In this document: piece after piece, positions 41,514 through 51,368 of the stretch
Layout of the letters: every line of letters begins with the position of its first letter
Position numbering within the stretch: the first letter of the stretch is position 1
Source of the DNA: Trypanosoma brucei gambiense DAL972
Taxonomy: Eukaryota; Euglenozoa; Kinetoplastea; Trypanosomatida; Trypanosomatidae
Length of the DNA stretch: 64,000 nucleotides
Direction: 5' to 3'
Assembly (NCBI RefSeq): GCF_000210295.1
Contig: NC_026736.1
Location: 496,001-560,000 of the forward strand
The notes under the pieces: generated by a model
Told to the model about the DNA's origin: nothing
The model's input: only the letters and a program-made list of their open reading frames with translations
Databases searched by the model: none
Program-made: the position numbers and the translations under genes

Positions 41514-42623
41514 GTTTTTTTTTTCTTCCTTCTTGTGTGGTGTGTGTTATAACTGTTGCGTTTGTCCTTGCTTGTTTATTTACCATTTCATGTGCATTTT
41601 CCACCCACCCCCTCATTTATTCCTGATATATTTCCCTTATCTACTTTCTCGATTCCGTTCCTGCCGCCACGTCACGTTACCGCCATCCAACCAACCACTT
41701 TTTCAATTTTTCGTGTGTTTTATATGAATTAAATGCATGTAGGCTTTCATGTGCAGTAATTCCTCTTGTCATTAAACGACAACACACGGAGCCACGGACG
41801 CGTAACATTTCGTTTTTTTTTTCTTGTTCTTATTGTTTGGAGGAGAGTTTCATCATTTATTGACTCTTTTCATAATTCCCTTGCAATATGAATGTATGTA
41901 TTTTATATAATATATATGCTTACTTGTGTTTCTGTGTGGGTATGTTTTTTCCCTTCTTTCTTGGAGCTTCAGATGTGATGATGCTAATGATCATGGTCGG
42001 CACAATTATAAGTGTTGCTATTTTCTATTTTTTTTTTCTTTCATTTGATTTTTCTCCAACATTTTTTTTCTTTTTATTTAACTATTCCGTGCGGTGCGTC
42101 GATATGCCTTGAGTAATTAACTGATTGGCTCCCTGTGTTTTATTTTGTTTGCTTGGATGTGTGGAAGAGCGATGGCAGCAGAAGCAGGAAATAAAAGAAA
42201 GAGGAAGTAAAAAACAAAAAGGAGGCAATGGGAGAGGAAGTATATTATAACAGCAGCAACAAAATGAAAAAAAAAAGAAGGTATATATATACATTGATTA
42301 AACAGAAATTCAGGACAAACAAACGAAAATAAAATAAAACAGATATCTCTTCACTGGCTCACCACTTCGTTTGTTATTTTACCAACAAATCCCACTGGGC
42401 GTGTGGCATGTGCAGTTATCCTTACGTCTGTGAAACCGTTATATTACCACTACTACTCTTCTTGCTCTTGTGTTTCTTGTTTCTTTTTAATGTTTTTTTT
42501 TCCTCTTTCACTTCACTTCACTTGCATGGCACTGCAGCGAACATTAGACTTTTTTTTTGTTTTCTTCCCTTGTTGGCGTTTTTGGCGTTGCTGTTTTCTT
42601 TTCTTTTTTGATGGGGGTGGGGG

Positions 42624-42791
42624 TATTATTATTGTTATTATTATTACTATCATTATTTATTCGCTGCTATTTGCGTTTCTCCCGGTCAGACCGATTGAGA
42701 TGCTCATATATCTTCCTTTTGATTGTTTTCATTTCCTTTTTGTTGTTGATGATGATGATGATGTTTTCGATTTGTTTTGTTTTGTTTTGTG
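42624..42791. repeat. cluster of short tandem repeats (ATT, GAT, TTTTG)
   Basis: ATT-type repeats at about 42624-42660, (GAT)6 at about 42746-42764 and a TTTTG repeat at about 42773-42791, all in non-coding sequence. Confidence 0.8.
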
Positions 42792-43207
42792 CCCACCAGC
42801 ACCTCACCGTCAGTTGTTCACACTTTTCCGCTACCTTTTTTTTTTTTGCCGTGCAGGTCTCCAATAATATAAAGAAATATATACGTTTGTACTGAACAAA
42901 TGATGGCCTCTTGCATTGGGAAATGAGTGGAAATGCACCGGGTTGTAACGCAAACGCAGCGATGTCCTCGTCCGTTACCTACTCTTTTTTTTTTTCGTTT
43001 CTTCATCACTATTGTTTTTCTTCCTTCCTCTTGTGTCAGTTTCCTTCCTTCCTGTATCGCAAAGTGAAGGCTTTTTTCCCCTTTTTTGTTTGGTTTGGTT
43101 TCCTTCGCTTTCACCCCAACCACTGTGTTAGTTACAAACTGTAAAGTTACGCAAAGAAGTACACACATATATATACGCGCATAGTGACGGTTTTGAAGCG
43201 TAAAGAA

Positions 43208-44215
43208 ATGAAAGAAGTTAAAGGGGAAAATGAGTTTTTAAGCTGCAATGTGGAACTGTCAGAAGGTGTTGAAGACATTGCTGATGCCTTAAAACTTTGG
43301 GAGGATCAATTATATGCAGTAGAGCCACTTCTCGCAATATCGCTCAGGCTTCAACACCTCCAAGACACCACTCGCGGCATTGTTGCATCACTTGCCACTT
43401 CCAAAAAGAAATTACTGCAATCCACAAGATGCCACAAATATAAGCGTCAATATTTACTAAAAATGGAAGACACACCAAAGAAAAAAACAGCGTTATCGGA
43501 TTTTTCTTCACCCGATCCAATTGATGAATATGTGCGGCTGCATAAATGCAAGAGGACGAGGGATGTAAATGTAAATGCAAATGCAAATGCAAATACGGAT
43601 GCGGGTGATGTTTCGTTGAGTGTTACCGCTGAGGAACATCAGACATGTGTGGAGGCGCTTCTTCGATGGGTTGATGAATCCATGCCATCGGCTGCGGAAC
43701 CTCATCTCACAGCCTCACGGAAGAAATTAGTCGCTCTCCTCACAAAAGGGGCATCACACGGAAAAGCAAAACCAACTAAAGAAACGCTCAGTAATGCTGA
43801 TGCATTTTGTAGTAAACATTGGGCTTATTATGCGGAGCAGCTGCATGCCGCACACAATGATGAATATGCGGCACTTAGGCGGGTGTGTGCTACGGATATC
43901 GGTGAGAGAATTCGCTCTCAAATGAAGTGGGAACAGTCACAAAGCAATTCAGTTCATGTCGTCACGCCTGCTGCTTCTGCTGGTGGTCTTCAGAGGAGTT
44001 TCACGCAGTTGTTAGGCGCAAAGGATGCATTGGCGGATTGTCAAAAAGCTGTTACGGTTTTATTATCGCTTCTGGGTGGCGCACTTGATGAATACGATGA
44101 ACAAACGCACAACGTCATCAAACGCGAAGAGGCATTTTGGAACAACGTACGAATTGCTGAATGTGAAAGTGAAGCGTTACGTTCCTTGTCTCTTCGTGTC
44201 AAAAAGCATTGTTGA
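43208..44215 (+). CDS. hypothetical protein with low-complexity Asn-Ala tract
   Basis: 335 residues from the ATG at 43208; the frame is open eight codons upstream through GTG. Helical, charged, no TM or signal peptide. It has coiled-coil-like ends (EGVEDIADALKLWEDQLYAVEPLLAISLRLQHL at about 20-50; the last 70 residues) and a middle domain with Trp-rich helices (EALLRWVDESM, KHWAYYAEQLHAAHND). Residues about 120-132 read VNVNANANANT, encoded by an imperfect AAATGC hexamer repeat (43564-43596). Protein-like composition across 1 kb in a region of otherwise repetitive DNA supports a real gene. Family not recognised. Confidence 0.72.
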   Translation: MKEVKGENEFLSCNVELSEGVEDIADALKLWEDQLYAVEPLLAISLRLQHLQDTTRGIVASLATSKKKLLQSTRCHKYKRQYLLKMEDTPKKKTALSDFSSPDPIDEYVRLHKCKRTRDVNVNANANANTDAGDVSLSVTAEEHQTCVEALLRWVDESMPSAAEPHLTASRKKLVALLTKGASHGKAKPTKETLSNADAFCSKHWAYYAEQLHAAHNDEYAALRRVCATDIGERIRSQMKWEQSQSNSVHVVTPAASAGGLQRSFTQLLGAKDALADCQKAVTVLLSLLGGALDEYDEQTHNVIKREEAFWNNVRIAECESEALRSLSLRVKKHC

Positions 44216-44929
44216 CTGCATCGTCTGTCATAAGTGCTTTTTCCCCCTTGTTTAAAAAAAAAAAACGAGCATTGTCTCTACCTTGTATTACGTATGATGC
44301 CTTTTTTTCCACTTCGTTTTTGTTGGTGTTTACCTTTTTTCTTCCGTTATTTTTACCATTTTCCCTGTATTTTCTCTCTGTCTCTGTATCTGTTGTTGCT
44401 GTTTTGTTTTCGTTTTCGTTTTTGTTCTTTGCTTGGCTCCTTTTCATGATTGTGAAGATGAGACTTCCGACACGAGGTATCGAAGGTTATGACGATTGTG
44501 CTGTTTAATTCTATGAATCCACATTATGTTGGAATTAATAAAACGGAACTTTCGCCTGGCGGTGGAGAGCGATGTGGACGCGTTTCTGCATCCTCCCGGG
44601 GGGGGATCATATATTTTCAGTGACAAAAATGTCGACCCCTTGAAGGTGCTAAAAACTTCCTTTTTTATTTTTCTCTCTATTTTTTTTTCTATTTGTTATT
44701 TTTGTTATTGTTATTGTTGTTGTTGTTTTAGTCCTATAATTGGCGCGTGTCTCGCCTCATTTCATCATTCACACCATATCCTTTGTTGTTTTCATCTTTT
44801 CCCCCACACGTACTTTACATCTCTTTCCTCTTTTTTTTTTATTTTATTATTTTTTTCACCCTCTGCATGTGTATGGTTTGCATTGCGTGTGGGGAAAAAA
44901 ATAAAATAAACTAAAATAAACAACAAAAG
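44216..44929. other. intergenic, T-rich
   Basis: About 715 bases. A short frame near 44526-44640 has mixed composition but no recognised product. T-rich sequence (44655-44850) with CAC and AG near 44870-44880 is a probable splice region; the last 40 bases before the next ATG are A-rich, as in many 5' UTRs here. Confidence 0.5.
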
Positions 44930-46756
44930 ATGGGTAAAACTAACACAAAAAAGCAGGAGGCTCGTATTGCCCGCCTGCGTAGCCTTCCAAAGTCGGAGAG
45001 GCTCGTAAAGATTGCACGAATTAAAAAGCGTGAGGGAAGGATTCTCGACTCAGCAGAGAAACATGCCTTAAAGATGTCTTCCGAGTATGGTGAAATCATA
45101 CGGCTTTGGGAGGTTCTCCGCACATCTGAGGGACAATCTAAAGAAGAGGAAGAGAAGGAAAAACAAAAAGAAGAACAAAAAAAGAGAGGAAAGAACAAAA
45201 AGGGGGAGGATTCCACCGATGATGTGAAGCAGCAGAAACTCAGTCGATACAAACACAAATACCCAACAGTTGACAAACTGCTAAAAAAGATTGAGCCAAA
45301 ATTCGACACATATGTGAGGACGCCTCGTACAAGTCGTGTCATTCAGTCCATGATAAAGTACGGCTCAACTGAGCAGCTTGGGAAAATTGTTGGACTAATT
45401 TCTAGTGGATATGCGAACTACGCAACTGATGCGTATGGTCATTTTGTCGTCGTCGCATTACTTCGTCATGCACCGCATGATTTGTTTGATAAAATCCTGT
45501 CACTCACCATTCCTGCCGTCCCCACGCTGATTTCGCATCGCTTCGGCATTGAGGTGATCCACAGCGCGTATAGCAGTAACCTTTGTACGGCTACGAACCG
45601 AAACCTTCTAATTTTAGCCGTGTTCAAGGACAACATTGCGCTCATGAAGCGGTGGAAAGGTTATCCCATTTTGGAGGATGTGTTAGCGCAAGAGGTGGAG
45701 CAGCGCAAGAGACTTCTTCCTAAGCTCTTTGAATTGTGTGAAAAACTTGTGTCGCAAAAAAGTGCTGTGGATTTCCCATTTGTCCAGCGCTTAGCCGCTG
45801 CCTTTATTCGAAACGGAACAAAACATGAAGTATCTGAGCTGTGTGACACACTTCGACCACATTTGGCGGTGCTGTGCACAATTCGCGAGGGAGCACCTCT
45901 TGCATCACTTGCCTTTTCACTTACGGAGCCTAAAAAGCGAAAGGTTATTTTACGCGCCTTCTCTGAAAACCTTGGTGTACTCGTGGTGAGCAAATACAGT
46001 GCTCCCGTCATTGCGCGTCTATTTGATATTGTGTATGATGTGCAACTTCTCTGCAAATATGTGGTGAATGATGTGGTCTCGCATATTACACAACTTATCA
46101 ACAGTCCCTTTGGACATCAAATTTTGTTACACCTTTTAACGCCACATGACGAACGCAAAACTAAATTCCTCCTTCCCAACTGGTTCCAACATAACCTTTA
46201 CTCCGTGGAGAATACGCGGTGGAATCGCCACACATGGCTCACACATGAGTACAAGGAAGAGGAAGTTGAGCTGTGTAGCAAAGACGCTGAGCAAACGCAT
46301 TTGGCTGTGTTGCCAACTTTAATTAAAAAGTTCTTGGAAGTTCTGAGCAACTCCGAAGTGGCTTCAAAACTTAATAAACATTACGTGGGTCTCATTGCAA
46401 GGGAGGTGCTGCATGTTCATGAAAAGGAGCCGGCTTACCGGAAGGCACTGAAGCTTTCAGCGAATGATGTTCAAGTGCTGGAACGCTTATCGCTTTCACG
46501 TGGAAAGAAGGAACCACGACATGAAGAAGGCGGAAATTCTGTGGGGAAAATCACATCAGAGGTACAAAACAAAACGAAAGGGCGGAGGTTGGAACGGCCG
46601 CAAATGCAAAAACCCGCCGAGACTCCCCGAGTTGTTAAAAAGATGATGAAAAGTAGCGGTGTTGAGGGATCTCGCAAGGAAGGAACTAAAGTGGAAACTG
46701 TGAGCCATGCGGTGAGTACACTCAAGAAGAAAAAGAAGGTTCTCCCCAAGAAATAA
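44930..46756 (+). CDS. PUF8: PUF6/Puf-A-type Pumilio-repeat protein (PUF8-like)
   Basis: 608 residues. A basic, coiled N-terminus (KKQEARIARLRSLPKSER..., EEEKEKQKEEQKKRGKNKKGE) is followed by Puf-like repeats from about 120 on (YPTVDKLLKKIEPKFDTYVRTPRTSRVIQSMIKYG; GYANYATDAYGHFVVVALLRH; LISHRFGIEVIHSAYSS; INSPFGHQILLHLLTPHDERKTKFLLP). It ends in a Lys/Arg-rich tail. The layout and the 'HDERKTKFLLP' block (family 'P-x-D-x-x-x-x-x-P') match yeast Puf6/human PUM3, nucleolar proteins of 60S biogenesis that bind RNA without strict sequence choice. The T. brucei member is named PUF8, to my memory. Canonical base-reading tripeptides are mostly absent, as expected for this branch. Confidence 0.85.
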   Translation: MGKTNTKKQEARIARLRSLPKSERLVKIARIKKREGRILDSAEKHALKMSSEYGEIIRLWEVLRTSEGQSKEEEEKEKQKEEQKKRGKNKKGEDSTDDVKQQKLSRYKHKYPTVDKLLKKIEPKFDTYVRTPRTSRVIQSMIKYGSTEQLGKIVGLISSGYANYATDAYGHFVVVALLRHAPHDLFDKILSLTIPAVPTLISHRFGIEVIHSAYSSNLCTATNRNLLILAVFKDNIALMKRWKGYPILEDVLAQEVEQRKRLLPKLFELCEKLVSQKSAVDFPFVQRLAAAFIRNGTKHEVSELCDTLRPHLAVLCTIREGAPLASLAFSLTEPKKRKVILRAFSENLGVLVVSKYSAPVIARLFDIVYDVQLLCKYVVNDVVSHITQLINSPFGHQILLHLLTPHDERKTKFLLPNWFQHNLYSVENTRWNRHTWLTHEYKEEEVELCSKDAEQTHLAVLPTLIKKFLEVLSNSEVASKLNKHYVGLIAREVLHVHEKEPAYRKALKLSANDVQVLERLSLSRGKKEPRHEEGGNSVGKITSEVQNKTKGRRLERPQMQKPAETPRVVKKMMKSSGVEGSRKEGTKVETVSHAVSTLKKKKKVLPKK

Positions 46757-47831
46757 CGAACTGTTTTTTTTTTCCTGCTTTGTTTACGCGGGCGAAGAAT
46801 AGAGGTCACAATGGTGTGAAATGGGGCGGGGGAGGGGAACAGAAGCCCTTCGTTCCTTCCCTTCCTTTTCAAGTTAGCAGTTGGATTACTTCAGAAGGCA
46901 CAAAACAAAACAAAAAAAAAAGAACAACACATAGCAGGGCAAAAAAAAATTTTTCAAAAAGGAGGAGGAGGGAGGAAAGAGGACAATGTTACGCAGCACA
47001 AATGCAACGTATGCGGTTCCGCTATTTAGAGGAGAGAAAAGTTAAATTGATGTTAGTGTTAGTGCGCCACGCGTCGTCATGCGCACCAAAACATAATTCT
47101 TCGTTTCAGGTGTATGCGTTCGAACTCACCATTACCTCCTCCCTTCCTCCTCCCCCCCCCCACGCAACCGACCCGAATGACTCTCTTAATTCGTTATTCG
47201 CACCGTTAAAATCATTTTTTTTTTGTTTTCACAATGTGCAACGCATCCATTCCTTTTCACCCACCCACCCACCCATTCCCTATCACTTAACATAAGTTTC
47301 GAATAAAAATAATAATAATAATAACAAAATAAAATAAAATAAAAATAGAGTGAACGAAAAATTGCGGTTTGATGTGTGTCCCAACCCATTCTCTTGAATG
47401 TGCAATATTTTCCCCTCCTCTCTTCTCGTATCTCTTCTTTTAATGTTTACTCCCGCATTGTTTGTTTATGTGTGTTTGATTGAGTAGGGGGGCCCACAGT
47501 GAAGGAAACACGGAGGAAAAACCTTTAGAAACCAAACAAACAAATAAATAATAACACCAACATCAGGGGAAATAATACCGGAGCGAAGAAGTACTGAATT
47601 CAAAGTGATATATAGAATAGAAAGAAAAATCAATCAAAAAAAAAAGGAGTATTAAACACGAATAGAAGGTACGCAACGAGTAGTCTCCTCATATCTGATT
47701 GCATACCCACACTCTGTTATTATCACTCCCTTCTATTTTATTTTTTATTTTGTTGTTGTTAGAAGAAAGAAAGAAAAAAACTGAGAAACGAAAAAAAAAA
47801 GGTTGTGGTGGTGGTACTGTTGAAGAAATAA
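46757..47831. other. 1.1-kb intergenic, A- and T-run rich
   Basis: Contains A-runs (46903-46922, 46942-46950), a C10 run (47151-47161), CCCA repeats (47262-47274), AAT/AAAAT repeats (47302-47346) and A-rich sequence before the next gene. Short frames here lack protein character. Confidence 0.55.
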
Positions 47832-48212
47832 ATGCCACCAAAGAAGAGCAGCAATGCCAAAGCCGGCAAATCTGAAGCTGTCAGCGAAGTGAGCAAAATT
47901 AATATGGATTATGTGCAATATGAACTTCCATCACCTGATATGGCTGTTGTGGAAAAATATATTGAGACGGCCAAAGCGAAAGCTCGCGCCTCATCTGCGC
48001 AACGAAGGCGGGAAGGCCGAAAGAGTTGTTGGAGGGCGGCGTCACCAAACATGTCACTTTGCAAAAAAATTCGTGGAGTGTTTTGTCCAAATATCTTTCA
48101 AACTCTGAAAGGACCTGTGAGGGATTTTGTGTTGGGATTTGTCGTTACTTTCTTCGTCATGTATGTATTTTTTGTGGCGTTGTATTTCGAAAAGGCGCCT
48201 TCCAAGCGATAG
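47832..48212 (+). CDS. small tail-anchored membrane protein
   Basis: 126 residues. The N-terminus is Lys/Ser/Ala-rich (MPPKKSSNAKAGKSEAVSE), the middle basic and Arg-rich (about 50-75), and one TM helix lies near the C-terminus (about 98-119; DFVLGFVVTFFVMYVFFVALYF) with a short basic end. This is the topology of a tail-anchored protein. The segment 'LKGPVRDFVLGFVVTFF' slightly recalls Sec61-beta (basic Ser/Ala N-terminus, LK-x-GP-x before the TM), but it is not enough to name it. Real-gene support: ordered composition and an A-rich 5' UTR after a T-rich splice region, in a stretch otherwise made of repeats. Confidence 0.65.
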   Translation: MPPKKSSNAKAGKSEAVSEVSKINMDYVQYELPSPDMAVVEKYIETAKAKARASSAQRRREGRKSCWRAASPNMSLCKKIRGVFCPNIFQTLKGPVRDFVLGFVVTFFVMYVFFVALYFEKAPSKR

Positions 48213-48236
48213 GCGGTAAAATAGATCTCAAAAACA

Positions 48237-48415
48237 AAAGAAAGAAAGAAAAAAAGAAAGAAAAAAAAAGAGGGACTGAAGAAATGAAGATGAAGATGAG
48301 AAAAATGAGTGAAGAAGTTACGAGGGGAGGGAGAGAAAGAAAAAGAAAAAAGGGAAGGAGGGAAGGAAGGAGGGAAAGAAATAATTTCAAAATAAAACAA
48401 AAAAAAGGGAAGTGA
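48237..48415 (+). repeat. long polypurine (A/G) tract
   Basis: Roughly 180 bases that are almost all A or G on the plus (transcribed) strand, with GGGA and GAAA sub-repeats and few interruptions. Lies in the 3' UTR of the tail-anchored protein gene. Confidence 0.85.
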
Positions 48416-48525
48416 CCACAAATAGACGGCAACGCAAACGTTTTACGGTGTCGTATAATTTGGTAACGATCTTTAATGAAAATTGTCTTCATTAGGCGAG
48501 GGACACCGCTCGTTTTTTGTTTTCT

Positions 48526-48526
48526 T

Positions 48527-48559
<33 letters not shown>

Positions 48560-48612
48560 TTATTTATTTATTTATATTTATATATCCTCTCTCTCTCTCT
48601 CTGTGTGTGTGT
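48526..48612. repeat. compound microsatellite TA / TTTA / CT / GT
   Basis: Four repeat types directly joined: TA, then TTTA, then CT, then GT, over about 87 bases. Confidence 0.85.
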
Positions 48613-49291
48613 TCCTCTTCCTTTCCCTATCCCTTTCTCTCTAATTCGCTAAATCTTCATTTATCTTCTTTCCATCCCCTCCCTTTCCACATCCTTTGAT
48701 TTGGTTTGGAGGATTTTCGTACTTTCTTGTCGAGTTTCTACCGATTATTGTGGTGGTGAATTCTCGAATGCATCAAATGGTACAAATATTTCTTTCTGTT
48801 GCTTTTGTGTTCTTCCCCCTTTTTTTCTTTTAGGCGTTGTTATTACCGCTACGGTTGGTATTTTTGTACTTTCTTCGCATTCTTTTGGCATGTGTTGTCT
48901 TTGTATTTATTTAAATCTTGTTTTTGTTGTCGTTCTGCCTTCATACTCTTACAGTTCTAAACAGAGACAAACAAAAAAAAAATACCTTTACATCACTTTC
49001 CTTTACTTCCCTTTTACTTCATTTCTTTCTTTCGGCTTTCCTCTACCCATCTGCTGTTTGATTTATTTATTTATTGGTGCTTATGCGTCACGTAAATGTG
49101 CACATGAATAAATAAATAAATGAATGAATTGTTCTTTGCTTTATTAGTTCAAGGGAGAAAAAATAAATAAATAATAAATAGTAGTAACAGCATCACCAAC
49201 AGTAGCGGCATAACAAAGAAAATTTCAAAAAAAAAAGAAATAGAGGTGTGAGTTTATTTGCATCATTTATAAATATTAATATCAAATATAA

Positions 49292-49489
49292 ATGCCTGAG
49301 ACGCCACAGCGAAATGGATTCAAGCGTCCAAGTCTTGCAGCTAAATTATTCGGTGATGCGGATGTCGTTTATTCGAGAGAAACAACATCTCGACTAACGG
49401 ATTTTGCGGGAACATTTTTAGTCGGATTTTTCGCGGTTTACTTCACAATTGCGGGATATTTACTTTATCGTGAGGCAGCGCTCTCGTAA
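49292..49489 (+). CDS. 65-residue single-TM protein
   Basis: A short protein with a polar N-terminus (MPETPQRNGFKRPSLAAKLFGD) and one TM helix near the C-terminus (about 39-58; FAGTFLVGFFAVYFTIAGYLLY). Its sequence is balanced in composition although both flanks are A- or T-run DNA, which is the main reason to accept it. Upstream is an A-rich 5' UTR behind a T-rich tract, as for its neighbours. Candidates by size and topology are small subunits of mitochondrial complexes or translocases; no motif names it. Confidence 0.6.
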   Translation: MPETPQRNGFKRPSLAAKLFGDADVVYSRETTSRLTDFAGTFLVGFFAVYFTIAGYLLYREAALS

Positions 49490-50609
49490 AAAATAAAAAA
49501 TAATATAATAATAATAAATAAATAAATAAATAAATAAAGGAGAAGAAGAGAAAAATAAAATAAAATAGAACGTGTCATGGCGATGTTGTTGGATATTATT
49601 ATTATTATTATTTATTCCAACAATGAAGATGCACCCATAACGATCAGTTGAAGGGAAGGAAAGTGTGAAAAATCAATCATTACACTACCAATTTAGACAT
49701 AGGTTTGGAGGGGAGAGATCTTTTTTTAAAAAAAAACAAAAAAAAAATCTCCCCGGGTCCCTTTTGTGTTCTTCCTTTTATACGTGCGGTGTGTTGCGCT
49801 GAGAACTCACTGAGAAGTGCGTGACTGCGTATTTAAAAATAAAAATAAAAAAAAACACCGTCACCTTCCCTCGGTATTTAGTTAATCATTATATTGCCAT
49901 ACCTGTTTTTATTTTATTTTATTTACTTACTCACTTTGATCACAATGTAAGTTCTCGGGCCGGTGCCGTTTTTTTTTTGCAATTTTTGGTGTTATGATCT
50001 TCCATTCGTCCCTCTTTTTTATCTCCTTTTTTTTCCTTTTTTTTTCCACTGCTTTCTCCGCCTACACACTTTTAAAAATGAAATAAAAATTGTGCAGCAT
50101 TTTCGCGCAGAAAGTCAATGTGCTCCCTTTATAAAAGCTAAGAGAATGGGGGAGTGTTGCGTACGCTCATGCGTTTTTGTGAGGGTTAATGAGTTTTCAT
50201 CCTTTCAAAACAAAAACACAAAAGGGAGAAAATAACAGGGACAAAGGGGGGAAAAAAAGTAGCAATGTTTTGTTTATTGATAATCCGCTAATTTATCTTA
50301 ACTGCGTTACGGAATATATGATATATATTTGTGTGTATATTTATTTATGTATATTTGTGTGTGTACGCGTGCATGTGAAATATCCAACACTCATTGCGTC
50401 ATTTTGAAATTTATACCTTCTTTCTTTTTTGTTTTCCTTAAAATAATTCCGCTCCGCTTGGTTATTGCTCTGAAAGCTCAAGCGGCGCAGCGGGGGGGGC
50501 GACTTTCCGTTGTTGTTGCTGTTATTATTATTATTATTATTATTGCTATTGTTGTGTGTTGTTCTTTTTTTTTTTAAATAAATAAATAAATAAAAGGAAA
50601 CAGCATTGT
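49490..50609. other. 1.1-kb intergenic with hairpin and tandem repeats
   Basis: Contains AAT/AAAT repeats (49496-49540), ATT repeats (49586-49612), a hairpin-capable inverted repeat (49710-49754), T-runs (49968-49977, 50025-50047), a GTT/ATT repeat (50505-50545) and an AAAT repeat just before the ARV1 ATG. No gene seen. Confidence 0.55.
49710..49754 (+). repeat. inverted repeat able to form a hairpin in a 3' UTR
   Basis: GGGGAGA at 49710-49716 pairs with TCTCCCC at 49748-49754. A T7 run inside the left arm faces long A-runs in the right arm, giving a potential stem of about 14 pairs. It lies about 220 bases after the stop of the 65-residue protein. Confidence 0.7.
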
Positions 50610-51368
50610 ATGCTCCGGTGTATACAATGTAATGCGGCGGTCTACCGAATTGTTCAGCCGGAAAACGAGGTGGTTGAGAAGTGTGGGACATGCGGTAGGC
50701 GGTGTGATAGGTATTATGAATTCTCTAACTGTCAAAAGTGGATAAGCATCACGTTGCTTGAGAAACCTGCATGGATTCATGTGTTATTTAACAAAAAAGA
50801 TATCCGCGCGACATTATTTTGCACAGCCCTCCTGTCACGACTTATTGAAGCGTACGTCGTGCGAACGAGTTTGGTGTATGGCGCCTTACGCATGCTTCGG
50901 TCTAAGGGACCGGTTTCTAACGTAAGTTCGGTTGCGACACTTCAGCTTTTCCGGAATGTGAATCCCAAAATAGAACCGCTGATGGCGTATCAGGACACTT
51001 TGCCCAATATATTTATTTGTGCTTGTGGGGAATATTTGCTTTGCCTTTTGGTCACTGTTATATTTGCGCTTCATTCGTGGCGTCGTGGTGGCTCGGCTTT
51101 ATGGGATGTTGTACTCACATGGATGACATGTGTTAATCTTGCCTATTCAGCGAAGTTGTGTTTCGTAGTGTTCCTTATTTGGCGCATTCCCATCGCATTA
51201 GTATCCCTGGTGGATCTTATCAGTCTCCTTTGGGCTGCTCGCGGTTTCAGTCTTGTGGAAAATAGATATCCACCGTTATTTACATCTGTTGTTGTGCTGA
51301 TTTGTACGGCAGCCACACGATATCTCTTCCGTAGTGTTACGCAGTGGAGTCCACAACTTCTGGTGTGA
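50610..51368 (+). CDS. ARV1: ARV1-like ER lipid-homeostasis protein
   Basis: 252 residues. The ARV1 homology domain is at the N-terminus: zinc pairs C4-x2-C7 and C25-x2-C28, then DRYYEF and a stretch WISITLLEKPAWIHVLFN (about 44-61), matching the family pattern 'C-x-x-C...C-x-x-CG...D-x-Y-x-E...D-x-x-L-x-x-x-x-x-x-H-x-L-x-N'. Several TM helices follow (about 70-85, 134-154, 165-185, 187-210, 222-240). ARV1 is an ER protein for sterol and sphingolipid distribution and early GPI-anchor assembly, which matters for a cell coated with GPI-anchored protein. Zinc ligands are all present. The ATG directly follows an AAAT repeat. Confidence 0.9.
   Translation: MLRCIQCNAAVYRIVQPENEVVEKCGTCGRRCDRYYEFSNCQKWISITLLEKPAWIHVLFNKKDIRATLFCTALLSRLIEAYVVRTSLVYGALRMLRSKGPVSNVSSVATLQLFRNVNPKIEPLMAYQDTLPNIFICACGEYLLCLLVTVIFALHSWRRGGSALWDVVLTWMTCVNLAYSAKLCFVVFLIWRIPIALVSLVDLISLLWAARGFSLVENRYPPLFTSVVVLICTAATRYLFRSVTQWSPQLLV

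Larger units (their letters stand above)
41089..43207. other. 2.1-kb non-coding stretch after the AGC kinase gene
   Basis: The longest non-coding stretch within the plus unit. An A/G-rich block (about 41120-41390) is followed by a 55-base TG repeat (41456-41510), T-rich sequence to 42110, an A-rich block (42175-42335), TTA/GAT/TTTTG short repeats (42624-42791) and T-rich sequence to 43130. Open frames are translations of these repeats (for example poly Cys-Val from TG). I see no RNA gene fold. A very long 3' UTR or an unannotated non-coding RNA are both possible. Confidence 0.6.
48213..49291. other. 1.1-kb intergenic with polypurine block and TA/TTTA/CT/GT repeats
   Basis: A nearly pure A/G block (about 48237-48415) is followed by TA and TTTA repeats (48526-48585), CT and GT repeats (48586-48612) and T-rich sequence to 49060. 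Then comes an A-rich block (49105-49285) ahead of the next ATG. No gene recognised. Confidence 0.6.

Noticed and set aside
41455..41727. Open frames coding long Cys-Val runs
   Set aside because: They are translations of the TG microsatellite.
42403..42895. 112-154-codon hydrophobic plus-strand frames
   Set aside because: Hydrophobicity comes from T-rich tracts and ATT repeats; no sensible TM topology or conserved residues.
46780..47295. 171-codon plus-strand frame after the PUF gene
   Set aside because: Starts with a non-ATG codon and consists of A-run and C-run translations; no motif.
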